Shown here: positions 18,057-27,539 of the stretch, piece by piece | Numbering within the stretch: position 1 is the stretch's first letter | Layout: each line of letters starts with the position of its first letter | Source of the DNA: Opitutaceae bacterium | GTDB lineage: Bacteria > Verrucomicrobiota > Verrucomicrobiia > Opitutales > Opitutaceae | Assembly (NCBI GenBank): GCA_016794785.1 | Contig: JAEUHC010000015.1 | Location: 310,001 to 374,000, forward strand | DNA: 64,000 bases | Direction: 5' to 3' | Translations under genes and position numbers: made by a program | Notes under the pieces: generated by a model | What the model was told of the DNA's origin: nothing | The model's input: only the letters and a program-made list of their open reading frames with translations | Database searches by the model: none

Positions 18057-21000
18057 ATGAAAATCAAGCTGCACAAAAACTCCGCTACCGCCGCGCTCGT
18101 CGCGTTCGCTGTCGCCGCCAGCACGGGCTGGCCTCAGCAAGCCCCCGCCCCGTCGCCGACTGCCGCGCTCAGGAATCCCAGCCTCCTGGCCAAATACGAC
18201 AAGAACAGGAATGGCGCGCTCGACCCGGACGAGCTGCGCGAGGTCCTCGCCAAGCACGACAGGAACAAAAACGGAGCGCTGGATTCCGACGAAGTGGCCG
18301 CAGCCGTGGCTGATGGATCGATGGGCGACGAAGCCGAGGGCCGTGAATCCACAGTGGTGCTCACGCCGTTTGAGGTCTCGGCCCAGGCGGACAAGGGCTA
18401 CATCGCTTCGACCACGCTCGCCGGCAACCGCCTCAACACCGACCTGCGCGACCTCGGCAATTCGATCAGCGTCATCACGGCGCAGTTCATGCAGGATATC
18501 GGGGCGACGAACAACGAGACGCTGCTGCAATACACCCTCGGCACCGAGGTCGGCAACATCCAGGGCAACTTCGCGGGCGTCGGCGATTCGGCCACGCTCA
18601 ACGAGTCGGGCCGCTTCGCCAATCCCAACCAAAACACCCGCGTCCGCGGCCTCACCTCCGCCGACAACACCCGCGACTTTTTCCTCACCGACATCCCTTG
18701 GGACGGATATGCGGTCGACCGCGTCGAGCTTCAGCGCGGCGCCAACTCCATCCTCTTCGGCCAGGGCAGTCCCGCCGGCATCATCAACACCGGCACCAAG
18801 CAGGCTGCTTTCCGGAATACCACGGAGGTCGATACCCGCTTCGACAACTGGGGTTCGTTTCGCTCGTCGCTCGACCTGAACCGCATGCTGGTCAGGAACG
18901 AATTGGCCTTCCGTGTCCTCGGCCTTTTTAACGACGAGAAGTTCCAGCAGGAGCCGGCCTACAATCTCGACAAGCGCCTCTACAGCGCGCTCCGCTACGA
19001 GCCGGCCTTCCTGAAAAAGACCTCGGCCCGCACGGTGCTGAAGGCCAACCTCGAGTTCGGCGCCATCAGCAGCAATCGCCCGCGCTCGCTGCCGCCGATC
19101 GACCGCATCACGCCGTGGTTTCAGTCCGGCACCTACCAGGGCCGCAACGTCAACGGCTCCGCTCGCACCTTCTCATTCTTGAATCGCGAGACCTTCAATC
19201 CCTTCCAGCTGCAGGATGACAACACCGGTCGCCCCAACCACGGCCAGCAGCGCCCGAGCATCAACGGCGGCCCCAACGCCGGCCAGATCAACCCAGCCTA
19301 CAACCCGTGGGTCGGCAACTTCGCCCAGAGCTTCGGCGGCCCGCTCGCCTATTTCTCCGGCAATGGCGCGCCGACCTTCTTCGTCGGCGAGATCCGCACC
19401 ACGCGCGGCATCGGACCGACGGGCGCGATCGACGGCAACATCGGCGGCTTCGCGTTTCATCGGCAGGGAGGTATCGCCACGCAGGCCGCCTACGCCCGCG
19501 CCGCGCGCCTGCCGTTCTCCGAATTCGGCGTCTACAAGAACTACAACCTCGCCGACTCCTCGGTCTTCGACTTCTACAACAACCTCATCGACGGCCCCAA
19601 TAAGAACGAGTGGCAGAACTTCCGCACGTTCAGCGTGAGCGCCGCGCAGACCTTCCTCAACGACAAGATCGGTTTCGAGGCGACCTACAACAACGAGTTC
19701 TACAAGAACGGCCAGCTCTCGCTCATCAGCGGCGGCGACAATGCGGCCATCCACGTCGACTTCATGAATGTGTTTTCCGACGGCACGCCCGCCGGCCGCG
19801 GCGGCGAGCCTTTCCAGGACGGCACGCCCAATCCCAACGTCGGCCGCCCGTTCATCAGCGACAGCTGGCAGTTCGGCAACAACTCCTACAAGAGCGAGCG
19901 CGAGTCGGGTCGCGTCACACTCTTTGGCACGCACGACTTCGTGAAATCCGGCGGCCGCTCGGTCCTCAACCGCCTCCTCGGCCGGCACACGCTCACGGGC
20001 CTCTACAGCCAGGACCGCCAGGGCACCGACCGCCGCAACTGGCAGCGCTACGCCATCCTCGATCCGGCCTACCGCCAGCTCATCGGCGCCCCCGCGTCCA
20101 TGAAGTTCACGGACAACCTGCTCGCCGTGAATCCCGTGATTTACCTCGGGCCCTCGCTCATCAGCCGCACCGCCGCCTCCGGCGCCTCGATCCCCCGGGC
20201 CACCCAAGGCGTCACCGTTTCGACCGCCGCGATCCGCATCTTCGACTCCACGTGGGCCGCGCGCCCCGGTGTCGATCCTGCCGCACCTTGGGACAACGCC
20301 TACTATGTTGAAGGCGACACGCGCCGTGCGTCCACTCAGGCGGAGAACCCGGCCAACTACGTCGGCTGGCGCAACGTCACCTTCGACGTCACCGACTCTG
20401 AGAAAGGCAACCGCGACGCGCTCACCACGTCGGCGCGCCTCACGCGTTCCCGCGTCTTCTCCCGCGTCGCCGTGTGGCAGGGCCACTTCTGGGACAACGC
20501 CCTCGTCGGCACCTACGGCATCCGCAAGGACGTCGCCAAGGCGTGGGCCTTCAGCCGCGACTCCAACGGCAGCCCTGGCTTCGGCCAGGTCGATCTCGGG
20601 CCCACGTTCCGCCTGCCCGACAACGCGCAGAATCGCCTCGAGGTGACGTCCAAGACGTGGAGCGCCGTCGCGCATCTCAACCGCTTCCTCCCGCGCGATC
20701 GCCTTCCCGTCAACGTGAGCCTCTTTTACAGCAAGTCGGAGAACTTCCAGCCCGCCGCCAACCGCGTCGACTTCTACGGTGAATCGATCGCCGCGCCGCA
20801 GGGTCGCACGACGGACAAGGGCATCTTCATCGAGACCAAAAACGGCAAGTTCTCCGTGCGCATCAACCGCTACGAGACCGCCGCCTCCAACGCCTCCAGC
20901 AACGCCCTCGGCGGCGCTTGGTTCCTCGGCACCTCGCAGGCTTGGGCCGGCAACTGGGCCAACATTTTCGAGTTCGACCTCGGCGGCAACACGCTCGCCA

Positions 21001-21905
21001 CCCAGAACCAGGGCAGCACGGGCCGCTACACCTACAGCCCGGGCCCGGGCGAGGACCAAGCCCAGGCCGACGCCCGTGAGCGCAACGCCGTCGCGGCGTG
21101 GCGCGCTTGGCAGAAGAAAATCGACCCGCGCTTTTACCGCGCGTGGGGCGTGAACTTCAACCCGGCCGTCGCGCCCATCGATCAAGTGCGCGAACTGGGC
21201 GCAAGCACACCGAACGGCTTCACCCTCACCGAGGACAGCCTTTCGAAGGGCTACGAGATCGAGGTCGGCGCGCAGCCGACGCGCAACTGGCGCATCAGCG
21301 CCAATGTCGCCAAGACTGACGCCACGCGCCGCAACATCGGCGGCGCCGCGCTCGCCGACTTCGTCGCCAAATACGAGGACGCGCTCAAGAACACCGCCGC
21401 AGGCGATCTCCGCATCTGGTGGGGCGGCGCCGGCAACGAGACGACGCTCTTCCAGTGGAACAGCAACGTCGGCTCGGAGTTCACCTCCCGCCGCCTTCAG
21501 GAAGGCACCAACGCCCCCGAACTGCGCGAGTGGCGCTTCAACGCCATCAACACCTACAGCTTCACCGAAGGCCGCCTCAAGGGCGTCGACGTCGGCGGCG
21601 GCATCCGTTGGCAGGACTCCGTCGTGATCGGCTACAAGCCGCTTCCCGGCCGCACCGCCAGCGACGTGAGCTTCGACATCGCCAATCCCTACCGCGGCCC
21701 CAAGGAGACCAACATCGACCTTTGGCTCGGCTACGGCCGCAAGAACGTGTGGCGCGGGATCGACTGGCGCGTGCAGCTCAACGTGCGCAACGTCGCGCAG
21801 CACGACAGCCTGATCCCGATCACGGCGCAACCGGACGGCACGCCCGCCGGCTTCCGCATCGCGCCGGTGGAGACGTGGTCGCTGCAGAACACCTTCAAGT
21901 TCTGA
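18057..21905 (+). CDS. TonB-dependent receptor with N-terminal paired EF-hand loops
   Basis: I chose the ATG at 18057 (1282 residues) because MKIKLHKNSATAALVAFAVAA makes a signal peptide; an upstream ATG at 17991 does not. Residues 48-59 (DKNRNGALDPDE) and 68-79 (DRNKNGALDSDE) are complete 12-position EF-hand loops. They sit where STN or carboxypeptidase-like domains usually sit. STVVLTPFEVSA (about 98-109) looks like a TonB-box region and leads into the plug (NRLNTDLRDLGNSISVITAQFMQDIGA). The rest is a large 22-strand-type barrel ending in WSLQNTFKF, with the aromatic C-terminus needed for outer-membrane insertion. The receptor type is common in Opitutaceae and imports oligosaccharides or chelates. 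A rho-independent terminator follows. Confidence 0.9.
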   Translation: MKIKLHKNSATAALVAFAVAASTGWPQQAPAPSPTAALRNPSLLAKYDKNRNGALDPDELREVLAKHDRNKNGALDSDEVAAAVADGSMGDEAEGRESTVVLTPFEVSAQADKGYIASTTLAGNRLNTDLRDLGNSISVITAQFMQDIGATNNETLLQYTLGTEVGNIQGNFAGVGDSATLNESGRFANPNQNTRVRGLTSADNTRDFFLTDIPWDGYAVDRVELQRGANSILFGQGSPAGIINTGTKQAAFRNTTEVDTRFDNWGSFRSSLDLNRMLVRNELAFRVLGLFNDEKFQQEPAYNLDKRLYSALRYEPAFLKKTSARTVLKANLEFGAISSNRPRSLPPIDRITPWFQSGTYQGRNVNGSARTFSFLNRETFNPFQLQDDNTGRPNHGQQRPSINGGPNAGQINPAYNPWVGNFAQSFGGPLAYFSGNGAPTFFVGEIRTTRGIGPTGAIDGNIGGFAFHRQGGIATQAAYARAARLPFSEFGVYKNYNLADSSVFDFYNNLIDGPNKNEWQNFRTFSVSAAQTFLNDKIGFEATYNNEFYKNGQLSLISGGDNAAIHVDFMNVFSDGTPAGRGGEPFQDGTPNPNVGRPFISDSWQFGNNSYKSERESGRVTLFGTHDFVKSGGRSVLNRLLGRHTLTGLYSQDRQGTDRRNWQRYAILDPAYRQLIGAPASMKFTDNLLAVNPVIYLGPSLISRTAASGASIPRATQGVTVSTAAIRIFDSTWAARPGVDPAAPWDNAYYVEGDTRRASTQAENPANYVGWRNVTFDVTDSEKGNRDALTTSARLTRSRVFSRVAVWQGHFWDNALVGTYGIRKDVAKAWAFSRDSNGSPGFGQVDLGPTFRLPDNAQNRLEVTSKTWSAVAHLNRFLPRDRLPVNVSLFYSKSENFQPAANRVDFYGESIAAPQGRTTDKGIFIETKNGKFSVRINRYETAASNASSNALGGAWFLGTSQAWAGNWANIFEFDLGGNTLATQNQGSTGRYTYSPGPGEDQAQADARERNAVAAWRAWQKKIDPRFYRAWGVNFNPAVAPIDQVRELGASTPNGFTLTEDSLSKGYEIEVGAQPTRNWRISANVAKTDATRRNIGGAALADFVAKYEDALKNTAAGDLRIWWGGAGNETTLFQWNSNVGSEFTSRRLQEGTNAPELREWRFNAINTYSFTEGRLKGVDVGGGIRWQDSVVIGYKPLPGRTASDVSFDIANPYRGPKETNIDLWLGYGRKNVWRGIDWRVQLNVRNVAQHDSLIPITAQPDGTPAGFRIAPVETWSLQNTFKF

Positions 21906-21937
21906 GGCCCGCCTCGGGCTGAGTTGACTTCGCGCCA

Positions 21938-21972
21938 CGCGCCGCCGGCTCAACCGGCGGCGCGTTTTCTTT
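21938..21972 (+). terminator. Rho-independent terminator after the TonB receptor
   Basis: A perfect 11-bp stem (positions 21938-21948 with 21954-21964) and a 5-base loop are followed by TTTTCTTT. It lies 33 bases after the receptor stop codon and separates it from the convergent TPR gene. Confidence 0.85.
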
Positions 21973-22014
21973 GCCGCCCCGGCCGCCGCTGCCGGGTGCG
22001 CCGCGGTTCGAGTC

Positions 22015-23406
22015 TCACGGCTCTCGGCCGAACTTTCTCCGGAACTCCGCGCCCAGCTCCTGCGCCATGGCCGCCGGCACCCGCACCTGCGTCCGCACGC
22101 GGCCGAGCCACGCGCGCGCCGCCGCCTCGTCGCCCGCACCGATTGCGTGCAGCGTGAGCGTCGTGAGCGCCCCGGGATGATCGGGCTCGGCGGCGAGCGC
22201 GCGCTGCAGCGCTGCGACGCCCTCGGGCATGCGCTCGATCCGGAAATAAGCGCCGGCCAGTTTCACCGCGGTGTCGGCGTCGTCCGGCCTGGCGCCGAGG
22301 GACCGCTCGTAGAATTCCACGGCATCCGCCGTGCGGCCCGCAGCCGCGAGCCGCCGGGCTTGCTCGGCGAGCAGTGCGCCCGAGTCCGGGTTGCGCGCGA
22401 GCCCGGCCGCGAGCGCCTGCGCGGCGGCCGGCTCGTTGCGCGCGGCGCTGTGCAGCTCGACGAGGCGCAGCCAGCCGTCGGAAAAATCCGGAGCCACACG
22501 CACGCACGCCTCGAAGGCCGCGCGCGCCGCCGCCGCGTCGCCGCGTTTGAGGGCGAGCAGACCGGACTGGAACTGCGCGGCCGCGTCGCCCGGCGCGATC
22601 TGCAGTGCGCGGGTGATGAGACGCTGGGCGCGGGCCGCATCGCCCGCGTGGTCGGCGAAGCCCGCGGCGACGGTGAGCCGGTAGGCGTCGAGGCAGTCAT
22701 CCATGATTTCGTCCAGCCAGGGGTCCGCGGGATCGTGGAAGGCGCCGCTGGCCTTGGCCCGCGCGCGGATCGCGGCGGCGCGCGCGGCATCGCCGCCCTG
22801 CTCATGGGCCGTGGCGAGGAGATCGGCGCCGATGCGGCCGCCGCTGGCGGCGGCGGCCCGCTCGAGTTTCTCCCGCGCGGCGGCGGCGCGCCCGGCCGCG
22901 AGGTCGAGCCGCGCGAGGCCGGCGAGGGCAAAGGCATTTTCCTTTTCGATCGCGAGCACGGCGGCATAGGCGGCCGCGGCCTCGCTGGGGCGGTTCAGCT
23001 TGAGCAGCACGTCGCCGAGCCGGATTCGCGCGGGCGTGTAGTCGGGCGCGAGGCGGAGCGTGCGCTGCCACAGCATCGCGGCATCCTCGAGTCGCCCCGC
23101 GCCCGCGTAGATCGCGGCGAGGCGGTGCGGCCATTTCGCGTTGCGCGGCTCCGCCTGTGCGAGGCCGCGGTAACATTGCGCCGCCTCGGGGAGGAAACCG
23201 TTGGCGTGGTAGAGCTGCCCCAACGCCGCGAGCCCGGCCCGCTCCGCGCCGGCGATGCGTTCGGCGAGTTCGCCGGCAAGCGCGGGGCGCAGCGGCCGGT
23301 GCGCCCGCAACACGGCGCGCTGCGCTTGGTCATGCCAGACCCACGCGCCCGCCGCGATCACGAGCGCGGCCCCGGCGCCTATCGCGACTTTCCGCTTGGT
23401 CGTCAT
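22015..23406 (-). CDS. TPR-repeat protein, membrane-anchored
   Basis: The ATG at 23406 gives 463 residues and overlaps the stop of the upstream FG-GAP lipoprotein gene as ATGA, a sign of translational coupling. Residues about 5-25 (KVAIGAGAALVIAAGAWVW) form an N-terminal membrane anchor. The remainder is built of tetratricopeptide repeats (AQCYRGLAQAEPRNAKWPHRLAAIY, AVEFYERSLGARPDDADTAVKLAGAYF). TPR arrays bind protein partners; no catalytic domain is visible. In this three-gene operon with an esterase and an FG-GAP lipoprotein it probably has an envelope assembly or scaffolding role, which is an inference from context. Confidence 0.82.
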   Translation of the reverse strand: MTTKRKVAIGAGAALVIAAGAWVWHDQAQRAVLRAHRPLRPALAGELAERIAGAERAGLAALGQLYHANGFLPEAAQCYRGLAQAEPRNAKWPHRLAAIYAGAGRLEDAAMLWQRTLRLAPDYTPARIRLGDVLLKLNRPSEAAAAYAAVLAIEKENAFALAGLARLDLAAGRAAAAREKLERAAAASGGRIGADLLATAHEQGGDAARAAAIRARAKASGAFHDPADPWLDEIMDDCLDAYRLTVAAGFADHAGDAARAQRLITRALQIAPGDAAAQFQSGLLALKRGDAAAARAAFEACVRVAPDFSDGWLRLVELHSAARNEPAAAQALAAGLARNPDSGALLAEQARRLAAAGRTADAVEFYERSLGARPDDADTAVKLAGAYFRIERMPEGVAALQRALAAEPDHPGALTTLTLHAIGAGDEAAARAWLGRVRTQVRVPAAMAQELGAEFRRKFGREP

Positions 23407-24668
23407 GGCCTCGCTCGCCGCCACAGCGTGAGCCGACTCATGTCGCGATATGGCGGGTAGGCGTGGAACGCCCCGGTGATCAGGGCAGGCCGTCCGTCAC
23501 CGCTGAAATCCGCCGCGTCCACCGTGAGCAGATGCGTGGGACGGTGGGCCAGGATGTGCGGCGTGAAGTTCTGCTTTCCGTCGTTGCGATACCACACCAT
23601 CGCGACGGCGCCGGGCTTGGTCCATTCGTTGAACGCGCTCAACGCCACGACATCCGTCGCGCCATCGCCGTCGAGATCGACCCCGAGCGGGGCGTAGGCG
23701 CCGGGCAGATCGGCGATGCGATGAAACTGGAACTTGCCGCTGCCGCGATTCTCTAGCCACTGCACGCCGTGCCAGGGGCGCGGGCCGGGCTGCGGGGTCG
23801 GGCCGAAGCCGTCGCCGTTGGTGAACAGCAGGTCGGGCTTACCATCGCGGTTGAGATCAGCGATCCGCAGGCCGCTGCTCGCGAAGTCCTCATTGGTCGA
23901 ACCGAAGATCACTTTTCCTGAAAAATTGCCGCGGCCGTCGTTGGTGAAGAGATGGATTTCCTCCCATTGCTGCGAGACCAGCGCCGCGATGTCGGGATGG
24001 CCGTCGCCGGTGAAGTCGGAGATGCATACATTGACCGTGCCGGAGAGATTCAGGAGGTTGCGGCTTTCAAATTTCCACCCGCCGAGGTTCCTCATCCAGC
24101 GGATCTCGCCTTGGTCGTAGCCGAACTGTCCCACCGCGAGATCGAGCTGGCCGTCGCCATCGAGGTCCGCCGCCTGCACATCCGAGACGCGCGCGACCCG
24201 GTCGAGCAGGATGCGTTTGGAGAAGCGGTGCTGGCCGTCGTTCTCCAGGACGATGACCGCGCCGATGCGATCGTTGTTGGGAAAGATCTGGCCCAGGCTC
24301 GCCACGAGCACATCAAGATCGCCGTCGCCATCGAGGTCCACGGCTTCGACGTGGACCGGCGACGGGATGTCCGCGGCGAGCGTCGTCTCGGCGAAGCGTC
24401 CGGGCGCGGTCTGCCGCACCCAGGTGACCGCATTGGCGCGGGCATCGCAGACCAGCACGTCGGCCAAGCCATCGCGGTCGAGGTCGGCGGCGCGAAGGTG
24501 TGCGATCCAAGGCATGCCGACGACGGGGGCCCCGACGGACTGTGATTGAAACAATGAGGTGGCATCGATCGCCGCGACGCGCGCGGCGAGCGGTGGCGGC
24601 AGGTCTCCCTGCTTGGCACAGCTCGCGCACAGGAGTGAGAGCACGATGCCACCCCAGCGCGCGATCAT
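23403..24668 (-). CDS. FG-GAP / VCBS repeat lipoprotein
   Basis: The ATG at 24668 gives 421 residues and overlaps the stop of the upstream esterase as ATGA. The N-terminus MIARWGGIVLSLLCASCAKQ has a lipobox (LCAS-C), so the protein should be lipid-anchored in the envelope. The body contains repeated calcium-loop motifs (DLDRDGLADVLV, DLDGDGDLDVLV, DLDGDGQLDLAV, DFTGDGHPDIAA, DLNRDGKPDLLF, DLDGDGATDVVA, DFSGDGRPALIT), forming a seven-bladed FG-GAP propeller. It resembles the FG-GAP protein at 9449 in fold but differs in anchoring. The function is unknown; a binding or scaffold role is likely. Confidence 0.85.
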   Translation of the reverse strand: MIARWGGIVLSLLCASCAKQGDLPPPLAARVAAIDATSLFQSQSVGAPVVGMPWIAHLRAADLDRDGLADVLVCDARANAVTWVRQTAPGRFAETTLAADIPSPVHVEAVDLDGDGDLDVLVASLGQIFPNNDRIGAVIVLENDGQHRFSKRILLDRVARVSDVQAADLDGDGQLDLAVGQFGYDQGEIRWMRNLGGWKFESRNLLNLSGTVNVCISDFTGDGHPDIAALVSQQWEEIHLFTNDGRGNFSGKVIFGSTNEDFASSGLRIADLNRDGKPDLLFTNGDGFGPTPQPGPRPWHGVQWLENRGSGKFQFHRIADLPGAYAPLGVDLDGDGATDVVALSAFNEWTKPGAVAMVWYRNDGKQNFTPHILAHRPTHLLTVDAADFSGDGRPALITGAFHAYPPYRDMSRLTLWRRARP

Positions 24669-25564
24669 GGTTTTGCGAGGAGACCGCGACGCGCGAGCCA
24701 CTCGGCCGCGCGCGCCGGCCAGGTGGTGACGGGCAACTCGGGCACGAAGCGCAGGCCGTAGCCGTGGCCGCCGGTGTCGTAAACGTGCACCTCGGCCGAG
24801 CCACCGAGCTTTTTCAGTTCGGCGGCAAGCAGCAGGGAGTTTTGCACCGGCACGCCATCGTCGAAGGCGTGGACGAAAAACATCGGCGGCGGAATTGCCG
24901 AGGGCAGGGGGATGGCGGGCCTGAACTCGGATTGCCCCCGGTCGACGAAACCGGCGCTGTAAATCAGCAGCGCGAAATCCGGCCGGCACGGCTGTTCGTC
25001 GAAACGATCCAGGGCGGCATATTTTCGCTGCTCGCCGAGCAGGGCCGCGTAGCCGGCGGTGGCGCCACCGGCGCTGAACCCGAGCAGGCCGATGCGCTGG
25101 GGATCGAGGCCCCACTCGGTCGCGTGGGCGCGCACGAGACCCATCGAGCGCTGGGCGTCCTGCACCGCGGCGAGCCAGCGCTGCTGCGGATCGCGGAAGG
25201 GCACGCGGTATTTGAGGACGATGCCGGTCACGCCGATCGAGTTGAGCCACGCCGCGACCTCCGTGCCCTCGAGATCGTAGGCGAGGATGTTGAAGCCACC
25301 GCCGGGGCAGATGACGATCGCGGTGCCGGTGTCCTTCTCCTTCGCGGGCCGATAGACGGCGATCTGCGGCGTGGAGACGTTGCCGAGTTTGATGATGCGC
25401 CGGCCGGCGATGAGTTTATCCGAGTCCTTGGTCTGGTCCGCTTCGGGCGGGAGCGTCCTGGTCTCACCGGGCGGCGTGGCCGGCCAGACATCAAGGACGA
25501 GCGGGGCCGCGGCTTGAAGCGAGGCGGCGGCACCGAGGGCCGTCGACAGCAGGATATTTTTCAT
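24665..25564 (-). CDS. Secreted alpha/beta hydrolase (esterase, acetylxylan esterase-like)
   Basis: 299 residues with a signal peptide (MKNILLSTALGAAASLQAAA). VICPGGGFNILAYDLEG carries the oxyanion-hole HGGG-like segment (here PGGG). GFSAGG is the nucleophile elbow with the catalytic serine (about residue 160). HAFDDGVPVQNS and DTGGHGYG supply the acid and the histidine. This matches the BD-FAE/LIP3-like esterases often linked to acetylated xylan or other ester-bearing glycans. It is the first gene of a coupled operon with an FG-GAP lipoprotein and a TPR protein (ATGA overlaps). Confidence 0.87.
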   Translation of the reverse strand: MKNILLSTALGAAASLQAAAPLVLDVWPATPPGETRTLPPEADQTKDSDKLIAGRRIIKLGNVSTPQIAVYRPAKEKDTGTAIVICPGGGFNILAYDLEGTEVAAWLNSIGVTGIVLKYRVPFRDPQQRWLAAVQDAQRSMGLVRAHATEWGLDPQRIGLLGFSAGGATAGYAALLGEQRKYAALDRFDEQPCRPDFALLIYSAGFVDRGQSEFRPAIPLPSAIPPPMFFVHAFDDGVPVQNSLLLAAELKKLGGSAEVHVYDTGGHGYGLRFVPELPVTTWPARAAEWLARRGLLAKP

Positions 25565-25599
25565 GGGTGATGGGCAACGGGCGCCGTTGCTCGACCTCG

Positions 25600-27393
25600 C
25601 TAGCGCAGAGGCCAGACGAAGGGAATCACGATCATCGCGACGACGAAGCAGAGGATGTTCAGCGGCACACCCACCTTCACGAAGTCGCGGAATTTGTAGC
25701 CGCCGATGCCGTAGATGTAGGTGTTGGTCTGGTAGCCGATGGGCGTCGAAAACGCCGCGCTCGCCGCGATGATGACGGCGATCACGAGAGGGCGGGCGGC
25801 CAGGCCGGACTCAGCCGCGAGGCCGAGCGCGATGGGGAGCATGAGGGCGGCGACGGCGTTGTTGGAGAGGATCTCGGTGAGAATCATCGTCACGAGATAG
25901 ACGCACGCGAGCATCACCATCGGCTTGTGGGGCGCGGCCACGAAGCGATCAATCCCGTCGACGATGTTGTGGGCCAGCCACGCGGCGGCGCCGGTGTGCT
26001 GCATCGCGAGGCCGAGGGCGAGCATGCCGAAGATCACGAACAGCAGCTCCCACTCGATCGATTCGTAGGCTTCGCGCGGCTTGATGCAGCCGGTGAGGCA
26101 AAGAAACACCGCCCCGGCGATCGCGCCGACTTGGATGGGCAGGATGTCCAAAGTCTCGCCGAGCACGACGCCCGCGATGGTGGCCAGCACGAGCGGAATG
26201 CGCTTGTGCAGGGACCAGGACGGGAGCGGCGGCTTGTCGAAGAGGATGATGTCGTCGCCCCGGCGCAGGCCGTTGATCGCCTGCTCGGTGCCCATCATGA
26301 GGAGGATGTCGCCCATCTGGAGCGGCAGGGTCTCGAGTTTTTCGCGGACGTTCTGGCCCTGCCGATGGATCGCGAGCACCACGACGCGGAAGCGCTGGCG
26401 GAAGTTCAGCTCGCTCACGCTCTGGCCGATGATGGTCGAATTCGGCGCGACCGCGCCCTCGAACACCACACTCTCGTGCGAGGCGATCTGCTCGAGGCCG
26501 GCCTCGGCGGTAAAATCAAAGCCCGGCGTGGCGCGCGCCTGGGCGATGCCGGAGGGGCGGCAGGCGATCACGAGGCGGTCGCCCTCCTGCAAGGGCGTGA
26601 CGGCCGAATCGACATCGATGCCCACGCCATCGCGCACGACCTCGATCACGCGGAAACCGCGCGAGCGCGTGACGCCGGCCGCCTGGAGACTTTTTCCGAT
26701 CAGGTGCGAGCCCGGCGGCACGTAGGCTTCAGTCAGGTATTCGCGGCGCTCGTCCTCGGAGAGGATGGAGGTGAGCGTCTCCCGTTCGGGCAGCAGTCGC
26801 TTGCCGGCGAGCGAGAGGTAGAGGGCGCCAATAATCGCCGTGGGGATGCCGATCCAAGCGAGCTCGAACATGCCCAGGCCCGGCTCGCCCCGGCTGACCA
26901 AAATGCCATTGGCGACGAGGTTGGTGCTCGTGCCGATGAGCGTCGTGATGCCGCCGAGGACCGCGGCGTAGGAAATCGGGATGAGAAACTTGGAGGCTGG
27001 CAGCCCCATGCGGCGCGCGAGGTTCAGCACCACGGGCACGAAGACGACGACCACGGGCGTGTTGTTGATCCAGGCGGAGACGAACGCGACCACGGCCACG
27101 AGTAGGAAAACCACGAGCTGGTAGGGCAGCACCGCGACCCTGTCCAAGGGTCCGGCCAGATAATCCAGCGCGCCGCAGCGCACGAGCGCCGCGCTGATGA
27201 CAAACATCGCCCCCACCGTGATCGGCGCCGGGTTGGAGAAGACGGCGAAGGCCGCCTCCAACGGAACCAACTGGGCCGCCACCACAATGACGAAGAGTGA
27301 CAACGCGACGATGTCCGGCGGGGTTTTCTCCCGCAGGAACGCCACGATGGCGCCAACGATCAAGATGAAGACGAGGGCGATCTGCCAGGTCAT
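25600..27393 (-). CDS. SLC13/DASS-family anion permease with RCK-C domains
   Basis: 597 residues with about ten membrane spans in two halves (residues 1-200 and 390-597). Between them lie two TrkA-C (RCK-C) regulatory domains (residues about 200-370), each with the GSxLIGKSL or STIIGQSV entry motif. The second half contains SNNAVAALMLPIALGLA and TPIGYQTNTYIYGIGGY, which match the ion and substrate motifs of DASS transporters. Members with this build import sulfate or dicarboxylates with Na+. Its neighbour across a 146-base gap is cysteine synthase and a second permease of the same build lies beyond, so sulfate is a reasonable guess. Confidence 0.85.
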   Translation of the reverse strand: MTWQIALVFILIVGAIVAFLREKTPPDIVALSLFVIVVAAQLVPLEAAFAVFSNPAPITVGAMFVISAALVRCGALDYLAGPLDRVAVLPYQLVVFLLVAVVAFVSAWINNTPVVVVFVPVVLNLARRMGLPASKFLIPISYAAVLGGITTLIGTSTNLVANGILVSRGEPGLGMFELAWIGIPTAIIGALYLSLAGKRLLPERETLTSILSEDERREYLTEAYVPPGSHLIGKSLQAAGVTRSRGFRVIEVVRDGVGIDVDSAVTPLQEGDRLVIACRPSGIAQARATPGFDFTAEAGLEQIASHESVVFEGAVAPNSTIIGQSVSELNFRQRFRVVVLAIHRQGQNVREKLETLPLQMGDILLMMGTEQAINGLRRGDDIILFDKPPLPSWSLHKRIPLVLATIAGVVLGETLDILPIQVGAIAGAVFLCLTGCIKPREAYESIEWELLFVIFGMLALGLAMQHTGAAAWLAHNIVDGIDRFVAAPHKPMVMLACVYLVTMILTEILSNNAVAALMLPIALGLAAESGLAARPLVIAVIIAASAAFSTPIGYQTNTYIYGIGGYKFRDFVKVGVPLNILCFVVAMIVIPFVWPLR

Positions 27394-27539
27394 GCGGGGG
27401 GATGAATGCAGAGCGGCCGGGCAGCGCCGAGTAGAAACGCGCCGGCGCGCGTCTTACGGTCCGAACCGTTATGCCACGTTTTTTTGCGGCGAACCGCCGG
27501 GGGATGTGCTCCCTTTGCCACCCAAACTCCGCTCCCCTC

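Noticed and set aside
19173..22139. Open frame of 988 codons on the minus strand
   Set aside because: Antisense to the TonB-dependent receptor; low-complexity Arg/Ala/Glu translation from third-position GC bias.
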